DNA of 64,000 nucleotides. It comes from Chondrosia reniformis. Its lineage: Eukaryota; Porifera; Demospongiae; Chondrillida; Chondrillidae. The notes below the pieces were generated by a model, which was given only the letters and a program-made list of their open reading frames with translations, did no database searches and was not told where the DNA came from. This document shows positions 37,071 to 51,858 of the stretch, in pieces (within the stretch, counting starts at the first letter, position 1; each line of letters opens with the position of its first letter). The position numbers were made by a program, and so were the translations under genes. The stretch covers positions 3,255,401 to 3,319,400 of the forward strand of contig OX359198.1 of the NCBI GenBank assembly GCA_947172415.1, written 5' to 3'.

Positions 37071-39600
37071 ACTAGGTTTATGTACTAGTTGTATGTACTA
37101 GTTGTATATATGTTCTAGTTAGTAGTTGTATGTGCTAGTTATATGCACTAATTGTATGTACTAGCTGTATGTACTAGTTGTATGTATTAATTGTATGTAT
37201 TAGTAACAATCTGAATTTACTAGTTGAATATACTAGTTGTATGTAGTAGTTGTGTGTAATTGTTGTATGTACTAAGTATATGTACTAGTTTTATGTACTA
37301 ATTTTATGTCCTAGTTGTATGTGTACTAGTTCTATGTACTAGCTGTATTCTCTAGTTGTATGTACTACTAGTAACAATCTGTATTTACTGATTGTATGTA
37401 CTATTTGTATGTACAAGTTGTCTTTGCAAGGTATTTGTACTGGTTATATGTACTAGTTCTAAATACTACTTATAGAACTAGTTGTATGCACTAGTTGCAT
37501 TTAGTAGTTGTATGTATATACTAGTAACCAGTTGTATGTTGTTAGTTGTACGTACTCGTTGTGTGTACTAGTTGTAGGAACTAGTCGTATGTACTAGTTG
37601 TATGAACTAGTAACTAGTTGTATATAATAGTTAGATATACTAGCTATGTACTACTAGTAACAATCTGTATTTAATACTTGTATGTACTAATTGTATGTAC
37701 AAGTTGTAAGAGCAAGTTATATATACTAGTTATATGTACCAGTTCTATGTACTACTTATATTTACTAGTTGTAGTTACTAGTTGTATGTACTAGTTGTAT
37801 GTACTAGTAACTAGTTGTATGTATTAATTGTATGTACTAGTTATATGTACTAGTTGTAAGAGCTAGTTGTTGTATGTACTAGTTGTATGTACTAGTACCT
37901 AGTTGTATGTACTAGTTAGATATACTAGTTTTATGTACTAGTTGTATGTACTAGTTAGATATACTAGTTTTATGTACTAGTTGTATGTACTAGTTAGTTG
38001 CATGTCCTAGTTGTAGATAGTAGTTGCATGTACTACTAACTAGTTGAATGGACTAGTTATATGTACTAGTGGTATTTACTAGTTGTATACACTAGTTGTA
38101 TATGCCATTTCTATGCACTATTTCTATGTACTAGTTGTAATAGTTGTATGTATTAGTAACTAGTTGAATGGACTAGTTATATGTACTAGTGGTATTTACT
38201 AGGTGTATGAAGTAGTTGTATGTATTAGTAACAATAAGTATTTAATACTTGAATGTACTAGTTGTATGTACTAGTTAGATATATTAGTTGCATGTACTAG
38301 TTGTATGTACTATTTGTATGTACTATTAGCCATCTGTGTGTACTATTTGTATGCCCTAGTTGTATGTATTAGTTGTATGTACTAGTTGTATATACAAGTT
38401 ATATGTACTGGCTATATGAACTAGTTCTATGTAATACTTATTGTACTAGTTGTTAGTACTAGTTGTATGGAGTAGTTGTATGTTCTATTTGTGTGTAGTA
38501 GTAACTAGTTGTATGTACTAGTTATATGTACTCATTGTATGTACTAGCTGTATGTACTAGTTGTATGTACTAATTGTTTATTATACTTGTATGTAAAAGT
38601 TGAATTTACTAGTAACTAGTTGTATATACTACTTGTAAGTACTAGTTGTATGTACATGTTATATGTACTAGTTGTATGTACTAGTTATAGTAATAGTTGT
38701 ACGTACTAATTGAATGCACTATTTGTATATTCTAGTTGTATGTACTAGTTGTATGTAGTAGTAACTAGTTATATGCAGTAGTTATATGTACTATTTGTAT
38801 ATAATAGCTTTATGTACTAGTTGAATGTACTAGTAACAAACTGTATTTACTACTTGTATATACTAGTTGTATGAACTAGTTTTATGTAGTTATATGTACT
38901 AAATATATATTCTAGTTATATTTACTAATTGTAGTTACTAGTTGTAGGGACTAGTTGTATGTACTAGTTGTATGTACTAGTTAGATATACTAGTTGTATA
39001 TACTAGTTCTATATATTAGTCCTATGTACTAGTTATATCTTCTAGTTGCATGTACTAGTTGTATGTACTAGTAACTAGTTGAATGTACTAGTTATATGTA
39101 GTAGTTGTATGTACTAGTTGTATGTACTAGTAACACTCTGCATTTAATACTTGTATGTCCTAGTTGTATGTACTAGTTGTATTTACCAGTTGTAGTTACT
39201 AGTTTTATATACTAGTTGTATGTACTACTTGTATGTACTACTTGTATGTACTAGTTGTGTGCAATTGTTCTATGTATACTTATTTGTACTAGTTGTATAT
39301 ACTAACTTTTAGGTACTAATTATATGTACTAATTGTATGTACTAATTGTGTGTAATAGTTGTGTGTTCTAGTTATTTGTACTAGTTATTTGTACTAGTTG
39401 TAGTTATTAGTTGTAACAATTGTATGTACTAGTTGCTTTTATTAGTAACTATCTGTATGTCCTAGTTGGTATGTACTAGTTTTATGTCCTAGTTGTAGGA
39501 CTAGTCGTATGTACTAGTTGTATGTACTGGTAGTTGTTCTAGTTTATGTACTATTTATATGAACTAGCTATATGTATATGTATTGGTTAAATATAATAAT
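37071..39600 (-). repeat. 13-bp array, right arm
   Basis: TGTATGTACTAGT units matching the other HOR units, cut at 39600 by the second fold-back copy. Confidence 0.94.
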
Positions 39601-40352
39601 CAGGGAGTACGGTAGTACTCCCTATGTAGGGATGACACGGTTTTTTTCGTTTTCCCCATACATTGGTATAGGAGCAAAATCCCGAAATAGGCCGAAAATC
39701 GACAAAACAATTCTATGTATGGCTAAATATACACTATACATACTCTAAATAGTCATTAAAGGCAAGCGAATATGTCCCGCTGGCGAAATAACAAACTTTA
39801 AAAATTCCCATTTTCGTCTTCTTCATATTCTTCTTATTCTTCGTCAGCCATAACTAAAAAACTATACAAGCTTTTGGACTAATTGTTAAACGAAACTATT
39901 GCAAATTTTCCGAGCTGTATTCTTTTGTAGAAGCGAGAGCGATAACGCTATTATTGAGTATGACGGTTTTCATGGCCCCAGAGTCAAGGCCTCGATAAAT
40001 TCGCCATTTTAATGACGTCATATTCAGTCGAAGATTGCGACACCAAAATGGGTTTAAATGATACAATCGAATTCCTAGCTTATGCTCCATAAAAAGTACA
40101 GAAACTAGAGAAAAATAAAAAATTTCTACAAAAATAGTGAAGATGTAGGGATGGCACAAAAAGCACAGAAACAAGAAAGGGATGTTACACAGTGAAGCAT
40201 TAGCTATATACATGAATCCTACAAGCAAGGGTGTTGTATGATTCATGCATATAGCTAATGCTTCACTGTGTAACATCCCTTTCTTGTTTCTGTGCTTTTT
40301 GTGCCATCCCTACATCTTCACTATTTTTGTAGAAAATTTTTATTTTTCTCTT
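39601..40352 (-). mobile_element. Fold-back element, copy 2
   Basis: Reversed relative to copy 1 at 3788-4540. The left end is CAGGGAGTACGGTAGTACTC, with a perfect 8-bp stem GGGAGTAC / GTACTCCC; the right part is the long hairpin at about 40106-40348. The sister HOR unit at 31434-31460 gives the empty site (ATATAATAAT then TGTATGTACTAG), so the 752-bp insertion is defined to within one or two bases, with no clear target duplication. A 126-codon minus-strand open frame runs through hairpin and body; it is interrupted in copy 1 and has no recognised domain. Confidence 0.88.
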
Positions 40353-42472
40353 TGTATGTACTAGTTATATGTACTCGTTATATGTACTAGGTCTATGGAC
40401 TAGTTGTAGTTCTAATTGTATTTACTAGTTGTATGTACTAGTCGTATGTACTAGTTGTATGTACTAGTTGTTTGTACTCATTGAATGTACTATTTAATTG
40501 TACAATGCAGTTGTATGTACTATATAGTTGTAAGTACACACTAATAGTTGCTTGTTCTAGTTGTATGCACTAGCATTTGTTGTATTTACTAGTTGGAGGT
40601 TCTATTTGTATTTACTCAATTGTAAGTAGTGGTTGCATGTTGTAATTATTTGTAGTAATTTTAGGTACTACTTTTGTGCTAGTTGTATGTTCTGATCGTA
40701 TGTAATAGTTTTATGTACTTGTTATATATATTAGTTGCATGTATAAACTAGTTCTATGTACTAGTAGTATGTTCTAGTTTTATGTACTATATATAAGTAC
40801 TAGTTATATGTTTAAGTATTGGTTGCATACACCAGTTGGATGTATTAGTTATATGTACTAGTTATATGTACTGGTCATATGTACTGGGTATATGTACTAG
40901 CTCTATGCCTTAGTGTTAGTACTAGTTGTATGTACAAGAAACTATCTGTATGTCTTAGTTGTATGTACTAGCAGGCTAGTTGTATATAGTTATATGTACT
41001 AGTTGTATGTACTAGTTATTATGTACTAGTTGTACCTACTAGTTCTATGTACTAGTTCTATGTACTAGTTCTATGTATTAGTAACTATCTGGATGTACTA
41101 ATTGTAGGCACTAGAAGTATGTACTAGTGGTATATAGGTATACGTTCTACTTGTATGTTCTAGTTGTGCGTAATTGTTGTATGTACTATTTATATTTACT
41201 AGTTGTATGTACCAGTTGAAGTCCTAGTTGTATGTACTAATAACTAGTATTTGTACTAGTTATATGTACTAGTTGTATGTACTAGTTGTATGTACTAGTT
41301 ATATGTAGCTAGTGGTATTTACTAATTGTATGTACTAGTTGTATGTACTAGAAACAATCTGTATTTACTAGTTGTATGTACTAGTTGTATATACTAGTTC
41401 TAGGTAATAGATCTATGTACTAGTTGTATATACTAGTTCTAGGTGATAGATCTATGTACTAGTTGTAAATATTTGTTGTATGTACTAGTTGTATGTACTA
41501 GTTTTATATACTAGTTCTAGGTAATAGATCTATGTACTAGTTGTATATACTAGTTGTATGTACTAGTTGTATGTACTAGTAACTAGTTGTATGAGCTAGT
41601 TATATGTACTAGTTGTATGTACTACTTGTATGTACTAGTTGTATTTACTGATTACATGGACTAGTTGTATTTACTAGTTATATGTACGGGTTATATGTAC
41701 AAGTTCTATGTATTAGTTCTATGTACCAGTTGTATGGACTAGTCGCATGAACTAGTCGTATGTACTAGTTGTATGTACTAGTTGTATGTACTACTTGTAT
41801 GTACTAGTTGTATGTACTAGTAAGTCATTGTATGTACTAGATGTGCATAGCGGATTACTGTAGTAGTCACCATTTGTATGAAATAGTTGTATGTATTAGT
41901 TGTTTGTACTAGTTATAGTAATAGTTGTTCATATTAATTGAATGTACTATTTGTATATACTAGTTGTGTGTACTAGTTGTATGTGCTATTAACTAGTTGT
42001 ATGCCATAGTTATATTTACTATTTGTATATAGTAGTTTAATGTACTATTTGAATGTACTAGTAACAATCTGTATTTACTACTTGTATATACCAACTGTAT
42101 GTACTAGATGTATGTAGTTATATGTACTAAATGTATATATCAGTTATATTTAGTAGTTGAAGTGACTAGGTGTATGTACTAGTTGTAGGGACTAGTTGTA
42201 TGTGCTAGTAACTAGTAGTATGGGCTAGTATCTAGTTGTATGTACTAGTTAGATATACTAGTTGTATGTACTAGTAACTATCTGTATGTACTAATTTGTT
42301 GTACTATTTGTATGTACTAGTTGTATGCAGATATATGTACTACTTTTATGTATTAGACGTGTGAAATGGTTGTATGTACTTATTATATTTACTAGTAGTA
42401 GTTATTAGTTGTATGTACTAGTTGTATTTACTAGTTGTATGTTCTAGTTGTATATACTAGTTCCATATACTA
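40353..42472 (-). repeat. 13-bp array, right arm
   Basis: TGTATGTACTAGT units, collinear with 31450-33375. No gene is visible. Confidence 0.94.
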
Positions 42473-42752
42473 GACCAGAGATCATCCACAAAATCAGCTT
42501 CAGAGAAATGCTTAAATGATTGAACATCGAGCAGGTTTAGTGACAGGAAGGGCAAGATCTAGAAGGATAGGAAGATGATTGGAGATAACACAGTCAAGTA
42601 CCATTGATTTGGAGATTGGGACATCGGGCGTGGTAAGGAAGAGGTAAATGAAAGAATTGGAAGATTCAGAGATTCTTGTAGGCTGGGAGATAGGTTGAAT
42701 TAAGGAGTGGAAACTAGGAAGCCATACAAAAGTTTAGTGTTAGGTTTCGCCA
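42473..42752 (-). pseudogene. HOR island (i), copy 3: LINE endonuclease fossil
   Basis: Same fragment as 24981-25260. It shares GAGGTAAATG with copy 4, in place of GAAGTCAATG in copy 1, so copies 3 and 4 are closest relatives. Confidence 0.75.
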
Positions 42753-43154
42753 AGTACTAATTGTATGTACTAGTAAGTAGTTGTATGTAGTAGTTATATA
42801 TACTAATTTTATGTACTAGCTGTATATACTAGTTCTATGCACTAGTTGTATGTTATAGTTGTATGTACTAGTTGTATGTACTAGTTATTTGTACTAGATG
42901 TATGTACTAGTTGGATGGAATAGGTGTAAGTAATAGTAACAATATGTATTTACTAATTGTATGTACTAGTATGTACTAGTTGTATGTAGTTATATGTACT
43001 AATTTTATGTACTAGTTGTGTGTAATTGTTGTATGTACTAGTTATATGTACTAGTTGTATGATATAATTTTATGTACTAGTTGTATGTACTAGTAAGTAG
43101 TTGTATGAACTAGTTGTATGTACTAGTAAGTAATTGTATGTACTACGCATGTGT
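42753..43154 (-). repeat. 13-bp array between islands (i) and (ii), copy 3
   Basis: TGTATGTACTAGT units; spacer length is conserved. Confidence 0.92.
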
Positions 43155-44403
43155 AACATGTCCACAAATTTCCCATTTTGTAAATCGTCTTATTAGTGCT
43201 TTCAGAGGTGTCACATTCCAGGCGGAAGTGTCTCTAGCATGTGACCTGCGCGTGAACCGAAGCACCAACCACTGAAACGTCACGAGCCATCACTAGTCGT
43301 TACCATGTTAAATTATCAATTGTGAAAACTTATGAGCAAATTATATAGTATAGTGGAGGAAGGCCAACGACGGAGGAAGGCCAAAAAAGGCCTACGTGAC
43401 CGAAACATTCTATTTTTCTTTTGATTATACTACGTTAATAATCAAAGGAAGAATAGAACGTTTTTCTTTTGATTATACTACGTTAATAATCAAAAAAGAA
43501 TAGAACATTTCTGTCACATAAGCCGTATTATAATAGCGGAGGAATTGAGGCTTACGTGACCGAAACGTTCTATTTTCTTTTGATTGTACTTCATTAATTG
43601 CTCATACATTGTCGCCATTGATAATTACGTAGATATTAGTAGACATGCATTATGCTTACGGTTTCCACTTACCTCTTACAACAACAAAAAACTCCGATCA
43701 AAGAAACTGTATCGCTACCGAGAAGCCTTACTTGACATATCAACTTCGGAAGTCTAATGTTTGTACCAAATATTTGGGTGCCTGTTAAACGTCATAAGAC
43801 GTCATTTTATGATGGCTCAACTATACTACTAATTTTGGCTGACAATCACGTGACAATACCATTACTTGAAGGAGAAGAGACAAATGGAAAACGAACCGAT
43901 TATTAGACAGTGGAGAATTGTATATCTAACCATTTTTTGACATCAATCTCTTCAGTAAGTAACAGCCTAAAAGTTGTATGTATACTCCTGGAATATTCCC
44001 TTGTTTAACTGAGATATTAAGTACTAGAGGCGCCTGATAAAGGTACGAAAATACGTTTTCAATTATAATTCAAAAACTAAAGGGAATTTAAAAGGAATAT
44101 ACATACCATCGTTAGATATCATTATCCTTCATAGATTGGTGTCACCATTTATTCTATATTCGTATTTTCCATTATCTAATAAAACATTCTTGGGGATTTG
44201 GCACCTATCACTTACGGCCGCTTACGTTCTCCTTTAAGACTGCAATCGTGACGCTCTTGTAGCCAAGATATTAAGAAAGAATAGCGCTTCAATTCTATAT
44301 AACTTGTTTAGTGATACGATGTTTCTAAAGTAAAATAGAATAAATTAAAAAAGAGTGTTAGTTAGCGACTTTTATCGAAACTTTCCGGAAGTATGGACAT
44401 GTT
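43155..44403. mobile_element. HOR island (ii), copy 3 (1249 bp)
   Basis: AACATGTCCA at the left and TGGACATGTT (44394-44403) at the right. It has one 17-bp minisatellite unit. With copy 4 it shares TTGATTGTACTTC and ACATTGTCGCC, again pairing copies 3 and 4. Confidence 0.75.
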
Positions 44404-46189
44404 CCACTAGCGTAGTTATATTTACTAGTTTTATGTACTAGGTGTATGTACTAATTGTATTTACTAGTTCTATGTACTAGTTGTTTGAACTAGCTGTATG
44501 TAGTTATATGTACTACATGTGTGCACTAGTTGTGTGTAATTGTTTATGTACAAGTTATATATACTAGTTGTAGTTACTAGTTGTATGTACTAGTTGTATG
44601 TAGTAGTTGTATGTACTAGTTGTACGTGCTAGTAACTAAATAATTGCACTAGTTCTATGTACTAGTTCTGTGTACTTGTTTTATGTACTAGTTGAAAGTA
44701 CTAGTTCTTTATAAGTTCTAGTTAGTAGTTGTATGTACTAGTTATATGTATAAGTTATATGTACTAGCTGTATAGACTAGTTGTATTTACTAGTTGTATG
44801 TACTAGTTGTTTGAACTAGTTTTATGTAGTTTTATGTACTACTTGTTTGTACTAGTTGTGCGAAATTTGTGTATGTACTAGTTACTAGTTGTATGTACTA
44901 GTTGTTTGAACTAGCTGTATGTAGTTATATGTAGTACATGTGTGCACTAGTTGTGCGAAATTTGTGTATGTACAAGTTATATATACTAGTTGTAGTTACT
45001 AGTTGTATGTACTAGTTGTATGTAGTAGTTGTATGTACTAGTTGTACGTGCTAGTAACTAGATAATTGCACTAGTTCTATGTACTAGTTCTGTGTACTTG
45101 TTTTATGTACTAGTTGAAAGTACTAGTTCTTTATAAGTTCTAGTTAGTAGTTGTATGTACTAGTTATATGTATAAGTTATATGTACTAGCTGTATATACT
45201 AGTTGTATTTACTAGTTGTATGTACTAGTTGTTTGAACTAGTTTTATGTAGTTTTATGTACTACTTGTTTGTACTAGTTGTGCGAAATTTGTGTATGTAC
45301 TAGTTACTAGTTGTATGTACTAGTTGTTTGAACTAGCTGTATGTAGTTATATGTAGTACATGTGTGCACTAGTTGTGCGAAATTTGTGTATGTACAAGTT
45401 ATATATACTAGTTGTAGTTACTAGTTGTATGTACTAGTTGTATGTACTAGTTGTATGTACTAGTTGTAAGTGCTAGTAACTAGATAAATGAACTAGTTCT
45501 ATGTACTAGTTCTGTGTACTTGTTTTATGTAGTAGTTGAAAGCACTAGTTCTTTATAAGTTTTATTTAGTAGTTGTATGTACTAGTTATATGTACTAGTT
45601 ATATGTACTAGCTGTATGTACTAGTTGTGTTTACTAGTTATATGTACTGGTTGTTTGAACTAGTTTTATGTAGTTTTATGTACTACATGTTTGTACTAGT
45701 TGTGCGAAATTTGTGTATGTACTAATTATATTTACTAGTTGTAGTTACTAGTTGTGTGCACTAATTGTATGTACTAGTAACAATCTGTATTTTCTAGTGG
45801 CATGTGTTAGTTATAGGCACTAGTTGTATGAAGTAATTGTATAAACTAAATGTATGTACTAGTAACTATCTGTATTTATTAGTTGTATATATTAGTTGTA
45901 AGCAGTTATAAGTATTAGTTCTATGTACTAGTTGTATGTACTAGTCGTAAGTGGTATTTGTTTGATCTAGTTTTATGTAGGTATGTGTACCACTGCTATG
46001 TACTAGTTACATTTACTAAGTATAGTTACTGATTGTATGTACTACTTGTATATACTAGTGGTGTGAATTTCTGTATGTACTAGTTACATACACTAGTTGT
46101 AGTTACTTGTCGTATGTACAAGTTGTTTGGACTAGATTTATGTACTAATGTATAGATATATGTAGTAGTTATATGTACTAGATCTATGT
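44404..46189 (-). repeat. 13-bp array with a 421-bp internal duplication
   Basis: A segment containing TTGCACTAGTTCTATGTAC occurs at 44644 and 45065, a step of 421 bp. In the other HOR units it is single. No gene is visible. Confidence 0.88.
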
Positions 46190-46318
46190 ATCTTTGTAAA
46201 GATTCATTGGCAGAAAGAAGAGTCCACTAAACTTTGTTTCTAGACACTCCCAAAGTCGCAAGATAAACCGTTACAAAGATAAGTTCGGCGCATTTAGAAG
46301 ATTCCATTCTAGATCTGT
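46190..46318. other. HOR island (iii), copy 3
   Basis: Same as 20093-20222. About 300 bp of array that follows island (iii) in the other units is deleted here: the sequence goes from TTGAATATACTAG directly to TTGTACGTACTCGTTG. Confidence 0.85.
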
Positions 46319-49300
46319 GTACTAGGTTTATGTACTAGTTGTATGTACTAGTTGTATATATGTTCTAGTTAGTAGTTGTATGTGCTAGTTATATGCACTA
46401 ATTGTATGTACTAGCTGTATGTACTAGTTGTATGTATTAATTGTATGTATTAGTAACAATCTGAATTTACTAGTTGAATATACTAGTTGTACGTACTCGT
46501 TGTGTGTACTAGTTGTAGGAACTAGTCGTATGTACTAGTTGTATGAACTAGTAACTAGTTGTATATAATAGTTAGATATACTAGCTATGTACTACTAGTA
46601 ACAATCTGTATTTAATACTTGTATGTACTAATTGTATGTACAAGTTGTAAGAGCAAGTTATATATACTAGTTATATGTACCAGTTCTATGTACTACTTAT
46701 ATTTACTAGTTGTAGTTACTAGTTGTATGTACTAGTTGTATGTACTAGTAACTAGTTGTATGTATTAATTGTATGTACTAGTTATATGTACTAGTTGTAA
46801 GAGCTAGTTGTTGTATGTACTAGTTGTATGTACTAGTACCTAGTTGTATGTACTAGTTAGATATACTAGTTTTATGTACTAGTTGTATGTACTAGTTAGA
46901 TATACTAGTTTTATGTACTAGTTGTATGTACTAGTTAGTTGCATGTCCTAGTTGTAGATAGTAGTTGCATGTACTACTAACTAGTTGAATGGACTAGTTA
47001 TATGTACTAGTGGTATTTACTAGTTGTATACACTAGTTGTATATACCATTTCTATGCACTATTTCTATGTACTAGTTGTAATAGTTGTATGTACTAGTAA
47101 CTAGTTGAATGGACTAGTTATATGTACTAGTGGTATTTACTAGGTGTATGAAGTAGTTGTATGTATTAGTAACAATAAGTATTTAATACTTGAATGTACT
47201 AGTTGTATGTACTAGTTAGATATATTAGTTGCATGTACTAGTTGTATGTACTATTTGTATGTACTATTAGCCATCTGTGTGTACTATTTGTATGCCCTAG
47301 TTGTATGTATTAGTTGTATGTACTAGTTGTATATACAAGTTATATGTACTGGCTATATGAACTAGTTCTATGTAATACTTATTGTACTAGTTGTTAGTAC
47401 TAGTTGTATGGAGTAGTTGTATGTTCTATTTGTGTGTAGTAGTAACTAGTTGTTTGTACTAGTTATATGTACTCATTGTATGTACTAGCTGTATGTACTA
47501 GTTGTATGTACTAATTGTTTATTATACTTGTATGTAAAAGTTGAATTTACTAGTAACTAGTTGTATATACTACTTGTAAGTACTAGTTGTATGTACATGT
47601 TATATGTACTAGTTGTATGTACTAGTTATAGTAATAGTTGTACGTACTAATTGAATGCACTATTTGTATATTCTAGTTGTATGTACTAGTTGGATGTAGT
47701 AGTAACTAGTTATATGCAGTAGTTATATGTACTATTTGTATATAATAGCTTTATGTACTAGTTGAATGTACTAGTAACAAACTGTATTTACTACTTGTAT
47801 ATACTAGTTGTATGAACTAGTTTTATGTAGTTATATGTACTAAATATATATTCTAGTTATATTTACTAATTGTAGTTACTAGTTGTAGGGACTAGTTGTA
47901 TGTACTAGTTGTATGTACTAGTTAGATATACTAGTTGTATATACTAGTTCTATATATTAGTCCTATGTACTAGTTATATCTTCTAGTTGCATGTACTAGT
48001 TGTATGTACTAGTAACTAGTTGAATGTACTAGTTATATGTAGTAGTTGTATGTACTAGTTGTATGTACTAGCAACACTCTGCATTTAATACTTGTATGTC
48101 CAAGTTGTATGTACTAGTTGTATTTACCAGTTGTAGTGACTAGTTTTATATACTAGTTGTATGTACTACTTGTATGTACTATTTGTATGTACTATTAGCC
48201 ATCTGTGTGTACTATTTGTATGCCCTAGTTGTATGTATTAGTTGTATGTACTAGTTGTATATACAAGTTATATGTACTGGCTATATGAACTAGTTCTATG
48301 TAATACTTATTGTACTAGTTGTTAGTACTAGTTGTATGGAGTAGTTGTATGTTCTATTTGTGTGTAGTAGTAACTAGTTGTTTGTACTAGTTATATGTAC
48401 TCATTGTATGTACTAGCTGTATGTACTAGTTGTATGTACTAATTGTTTATTATACTTGTATGTAAAAGTTGAATTTACTAGTAACTAGTTGTATATACTA
48501 CTTGTAAGTACTAGTTGTATGTACATGTTATATGTACTAGTTGTATGTACTAGTTATAGTAATAGTTGTACGTACTAATTGAATGCACTATTTGTATATT
48601 CTAGTTGTATGTACTAGTTGGATGTAGTAGTAACTAGTTATATGCAGTAGTTATATGTACTATTTGTATATAATAGCTTTATGTACTAGTTGAATGTACT
48701 AGTAACAAACTGTATTTACTACTTGTATATACTAGTTGTATGAACTAGTTTTATGTAGTTATATGTACTAAATATATATTCTAGTTATATTTACTAATTG
48801 TAGTTACTAGTTGTAGGGACTAGTTGTATGTACTAGTTGTATGTACTAGTTAGATATACTAGTTGTATATACTAGTTCTATATATTAGTCCTATGTACTA
48901 GTTATATCTTCTAGTTGCATGTACTAGTTGTATGTACTAGTAACTAGTTGAATGTACTAGTTATATGTAGTAGTTGTATGTACTAGTTGTATGTACTAGC
49001 AACACTCTGCATTTAATACTTGTATGTCCAAGTTGTATGTACTAGTTGTATTTACCAGTTGTAGTGACTAGTTTTATATACTAGTTGTATGTACTACTTG
49101 TATGTACTACTTGTATGTACTAGTTGTGTGCAATTGTTCTATGTATACTTATTTGTACTAGTTGTATATACTAACTTTTAGGTACTAATTATATGTACTA
49201 ATTGTATGTACTAATTGTGTGTAATAGTTGTGTGTTCTAGTTATTTGTACTAGTTATTTGTACTAGTTGTAGTTATTAGTTGTAACAATTGTATGTACTA

Positions 49301-51577
49301 GTTGCTTTTATTAGTAACTATCTGTATGTCCTAGTTGGTATGTACTAGTTTTATGTCCTAGTTGTAGGACTAGTCGTATGTACTAGTTGTATGTACTGGT
49401 AGTTGTTCTAGTTTATGTACTATTTATATGAACTAGTTATATGTATATGTATTGGTTAAATATAATAATTGTATATACTAGTTATATGTACTCGTTATAT
49501 GAACTAGGTCTATGGACTAGTTGTAGTTCTAGTTGTATTTACTAGTTGTATGTACTAGTCGTATGTACTAGTTGTATGTACTAGTTGTTTGTACTCATTG
49601 AATGTACTATTTAAATGTACAATGCAGTTGTATGTACTAGTTGTAAGTACACACTAATAGTTGCTTGTTCTAGTTGTATGCACTAGCATTTGTTGTATTT
49701 ACTAGTTGGAGGTTCTATTTGTATTTACTCAATTGTAAGTAGTGGTTGCATGTTGTAATTATTTGTAGTAATTTTAGGTACTACTTTTGTGCTAGTTGTA
49801 TGTTCTGATCGTATGTAATAGTTTTATGTACTTGTTATATATATTAGTTGCATGTATAAACTAGTTCTATGTACTAGTAGTATGTTCCAGTTTTATGTAC
49901 TATATATAAGTACTAGTTATATGTATAAGTACTGATTGCATACACCAGTTGGATGTATTAGTTATATGTACTAGTTATATGTACTGGTCATATGTACTGG
50001 GTATATGTACTAGCTCTATGCCTTAGTGTTAGTACTAGTTGTATGTACAAGAAACTATCTGTATGTCTTAGTTGTATGTACTAGCAGGCTAGTTGTATAT
50101 AGTTATATGTACTAGTTGTATGTACTAGTTATTATGTACTAGTTGTACCTACTAGTTCTATGTACTAGTTCTATGTACTAGTTCTATGTATTAGTAAATA
50201 TCTGTATGTACTAATTGTAGGCACTAGAAGTATGTACTAGTGGTATATAGGTATACGTTCTACTTGTATGTTCTAGTTGTGCGTAATTGTTGTATGTACT
50301 ATTTATATTTACTAGTTGTTTGTACCAGTTGAAGTCCTAGTTGTATGTATTAATAACTAGTATTTGTACTAGTTATATGTACTAGTTGTATGTACTATTT
50401 GTATGTACTAGTTATATGTACTAGTGGTATTTACTAATTGTATGTACTAGTTGTATATACTAGAAACAATCTGTACTTACTAGTTGTATGTACTAGTTGT
50501 ATATACTATTTCTAGGTAATAGATCTATGTACTAGTTGTATATACTAGTTCTAGGTGATAGATCTATGTACCAGTTGTAAATACTTGTTGTATGTACTAG
50601 TTGTATGTACTAGTTTTATATACTAGTTCTAGGTAATAGATCTATGTACTAGTTGTATGTACTAGTTGTATGTACTAGTTGTATGTACTAGTAACTAGTT
50701 GTATGAGCTAGTTATATGTACTAGTTGTATGTAGCACTTGTATGTACTAGTTGTATTTACTGGTTACATGGACTAGTTGTATTTACTAATTATATGTACG
50801 GGTTATATGTACAAGTTCTATGTATTAGTTCTATGTACCAGTTGTATGGACTAGTCGCATGAACTAGTCGTATGTACTAGTTGTATGTACTAGTTGTATG
50901 TACTACTTGTATGTACTAGTTGTATGTACTAGTAAGTCATTGTATGTACTAGATGTGCATAGCGGATGGCTGTAGTATTAACCAGAAATAGTTGTATGTA
51001 TTAGTTCTTTGTACTAGTTATAGTAATAGTTGTTCGTATTAATTGAATGTACTATTTGTATATACTAGTTGTGTGTACTAGTTGTATGTGCTATTAACTA
51101 GTTGTATGCCATAGTTATATTTACTATTTGTATATAGTAGTTTAATGTACTATTTGAATGTACTAGTAACAATCTGTATTTACTACTTGTATATACCAAC
51201 TGTATGTACTAGATGTATGTAGTTATATGTACTAAATATATATACCAGTTATATTTAGTAGTTGAAGTGACTAGGTGTATGTACTAGTTGTAGGGACTAG
51301 TTGTATGTGCTAGTAACTAGTAGTATGGGCTAGTATCTAGTTGTATGTACTAGTTAGATATACTAGTTGTATGTACTAGTAACTATCTGTATGTACTAAT
51401 TTGTTGTACTATTTGTATGTACTAGTTGTATGCAGATATACGTACTACTTTTATGTATTAGACGTGTGAAATGGTTGTATGTACTTATTATATTTACTAG
51501 TAGTAGTTATTAGTTGTATGTACTAGTTGTATTTACTAGTTGTATGTTCTAGTTGTATATACTAGTTCCATATACTA
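46319..51577 (-). repeat. 13-bp array with a 928-bp tandem duplication
   Basis: TGTATGTACTAGT units. The stretch from CCATCTGTGTGTACTATTTG at 47271 is repeated from 48199 (step 928 bp), about 47250 to 49105 in total, and is not duplicated in the other HOR units. No gene is visible. Confidence 0.9.
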
Positions 51578-51858
51578 GACCAGAGATCATCCACAAAATC
51601 AGCTTCAGAGAAATGCTTAAATGATTGAACATCGAGCAGGTTTAGTGACAGGAAGGGCAAGATCTAGAAGGATAGGAAGATGATTGGAGATAACACAGTC
51701 AAGTACCATTGATTTGGAGATTGGGACATCGGGCGTGGTAAGGAAGAGGTAAATGAAAGAATTGGAAGATTCAGAGATTCTTGTAGGCTGGGAGATAGGT
51801 TGAATTAAGGAGTGGAAACTAGGAAGCCATACAAAAGTTTAGTGTTAGGTTTCGCCAA
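51578..51858 (-). pseudogene. HOR island (i), copy 4: LINE endonuclease fossil
   Basis: Same minus-strand endonuclease fragment as the other three copies, closest to copy 3. Confidence 0.75.

Noticed and set aside
39896-40276. 126-residue minus-strand frame in fold-back copy 2
   Set aside because: The corresponding region of copy 1 is interrupted, no domain is recognised, and it crosses hairpin and body.
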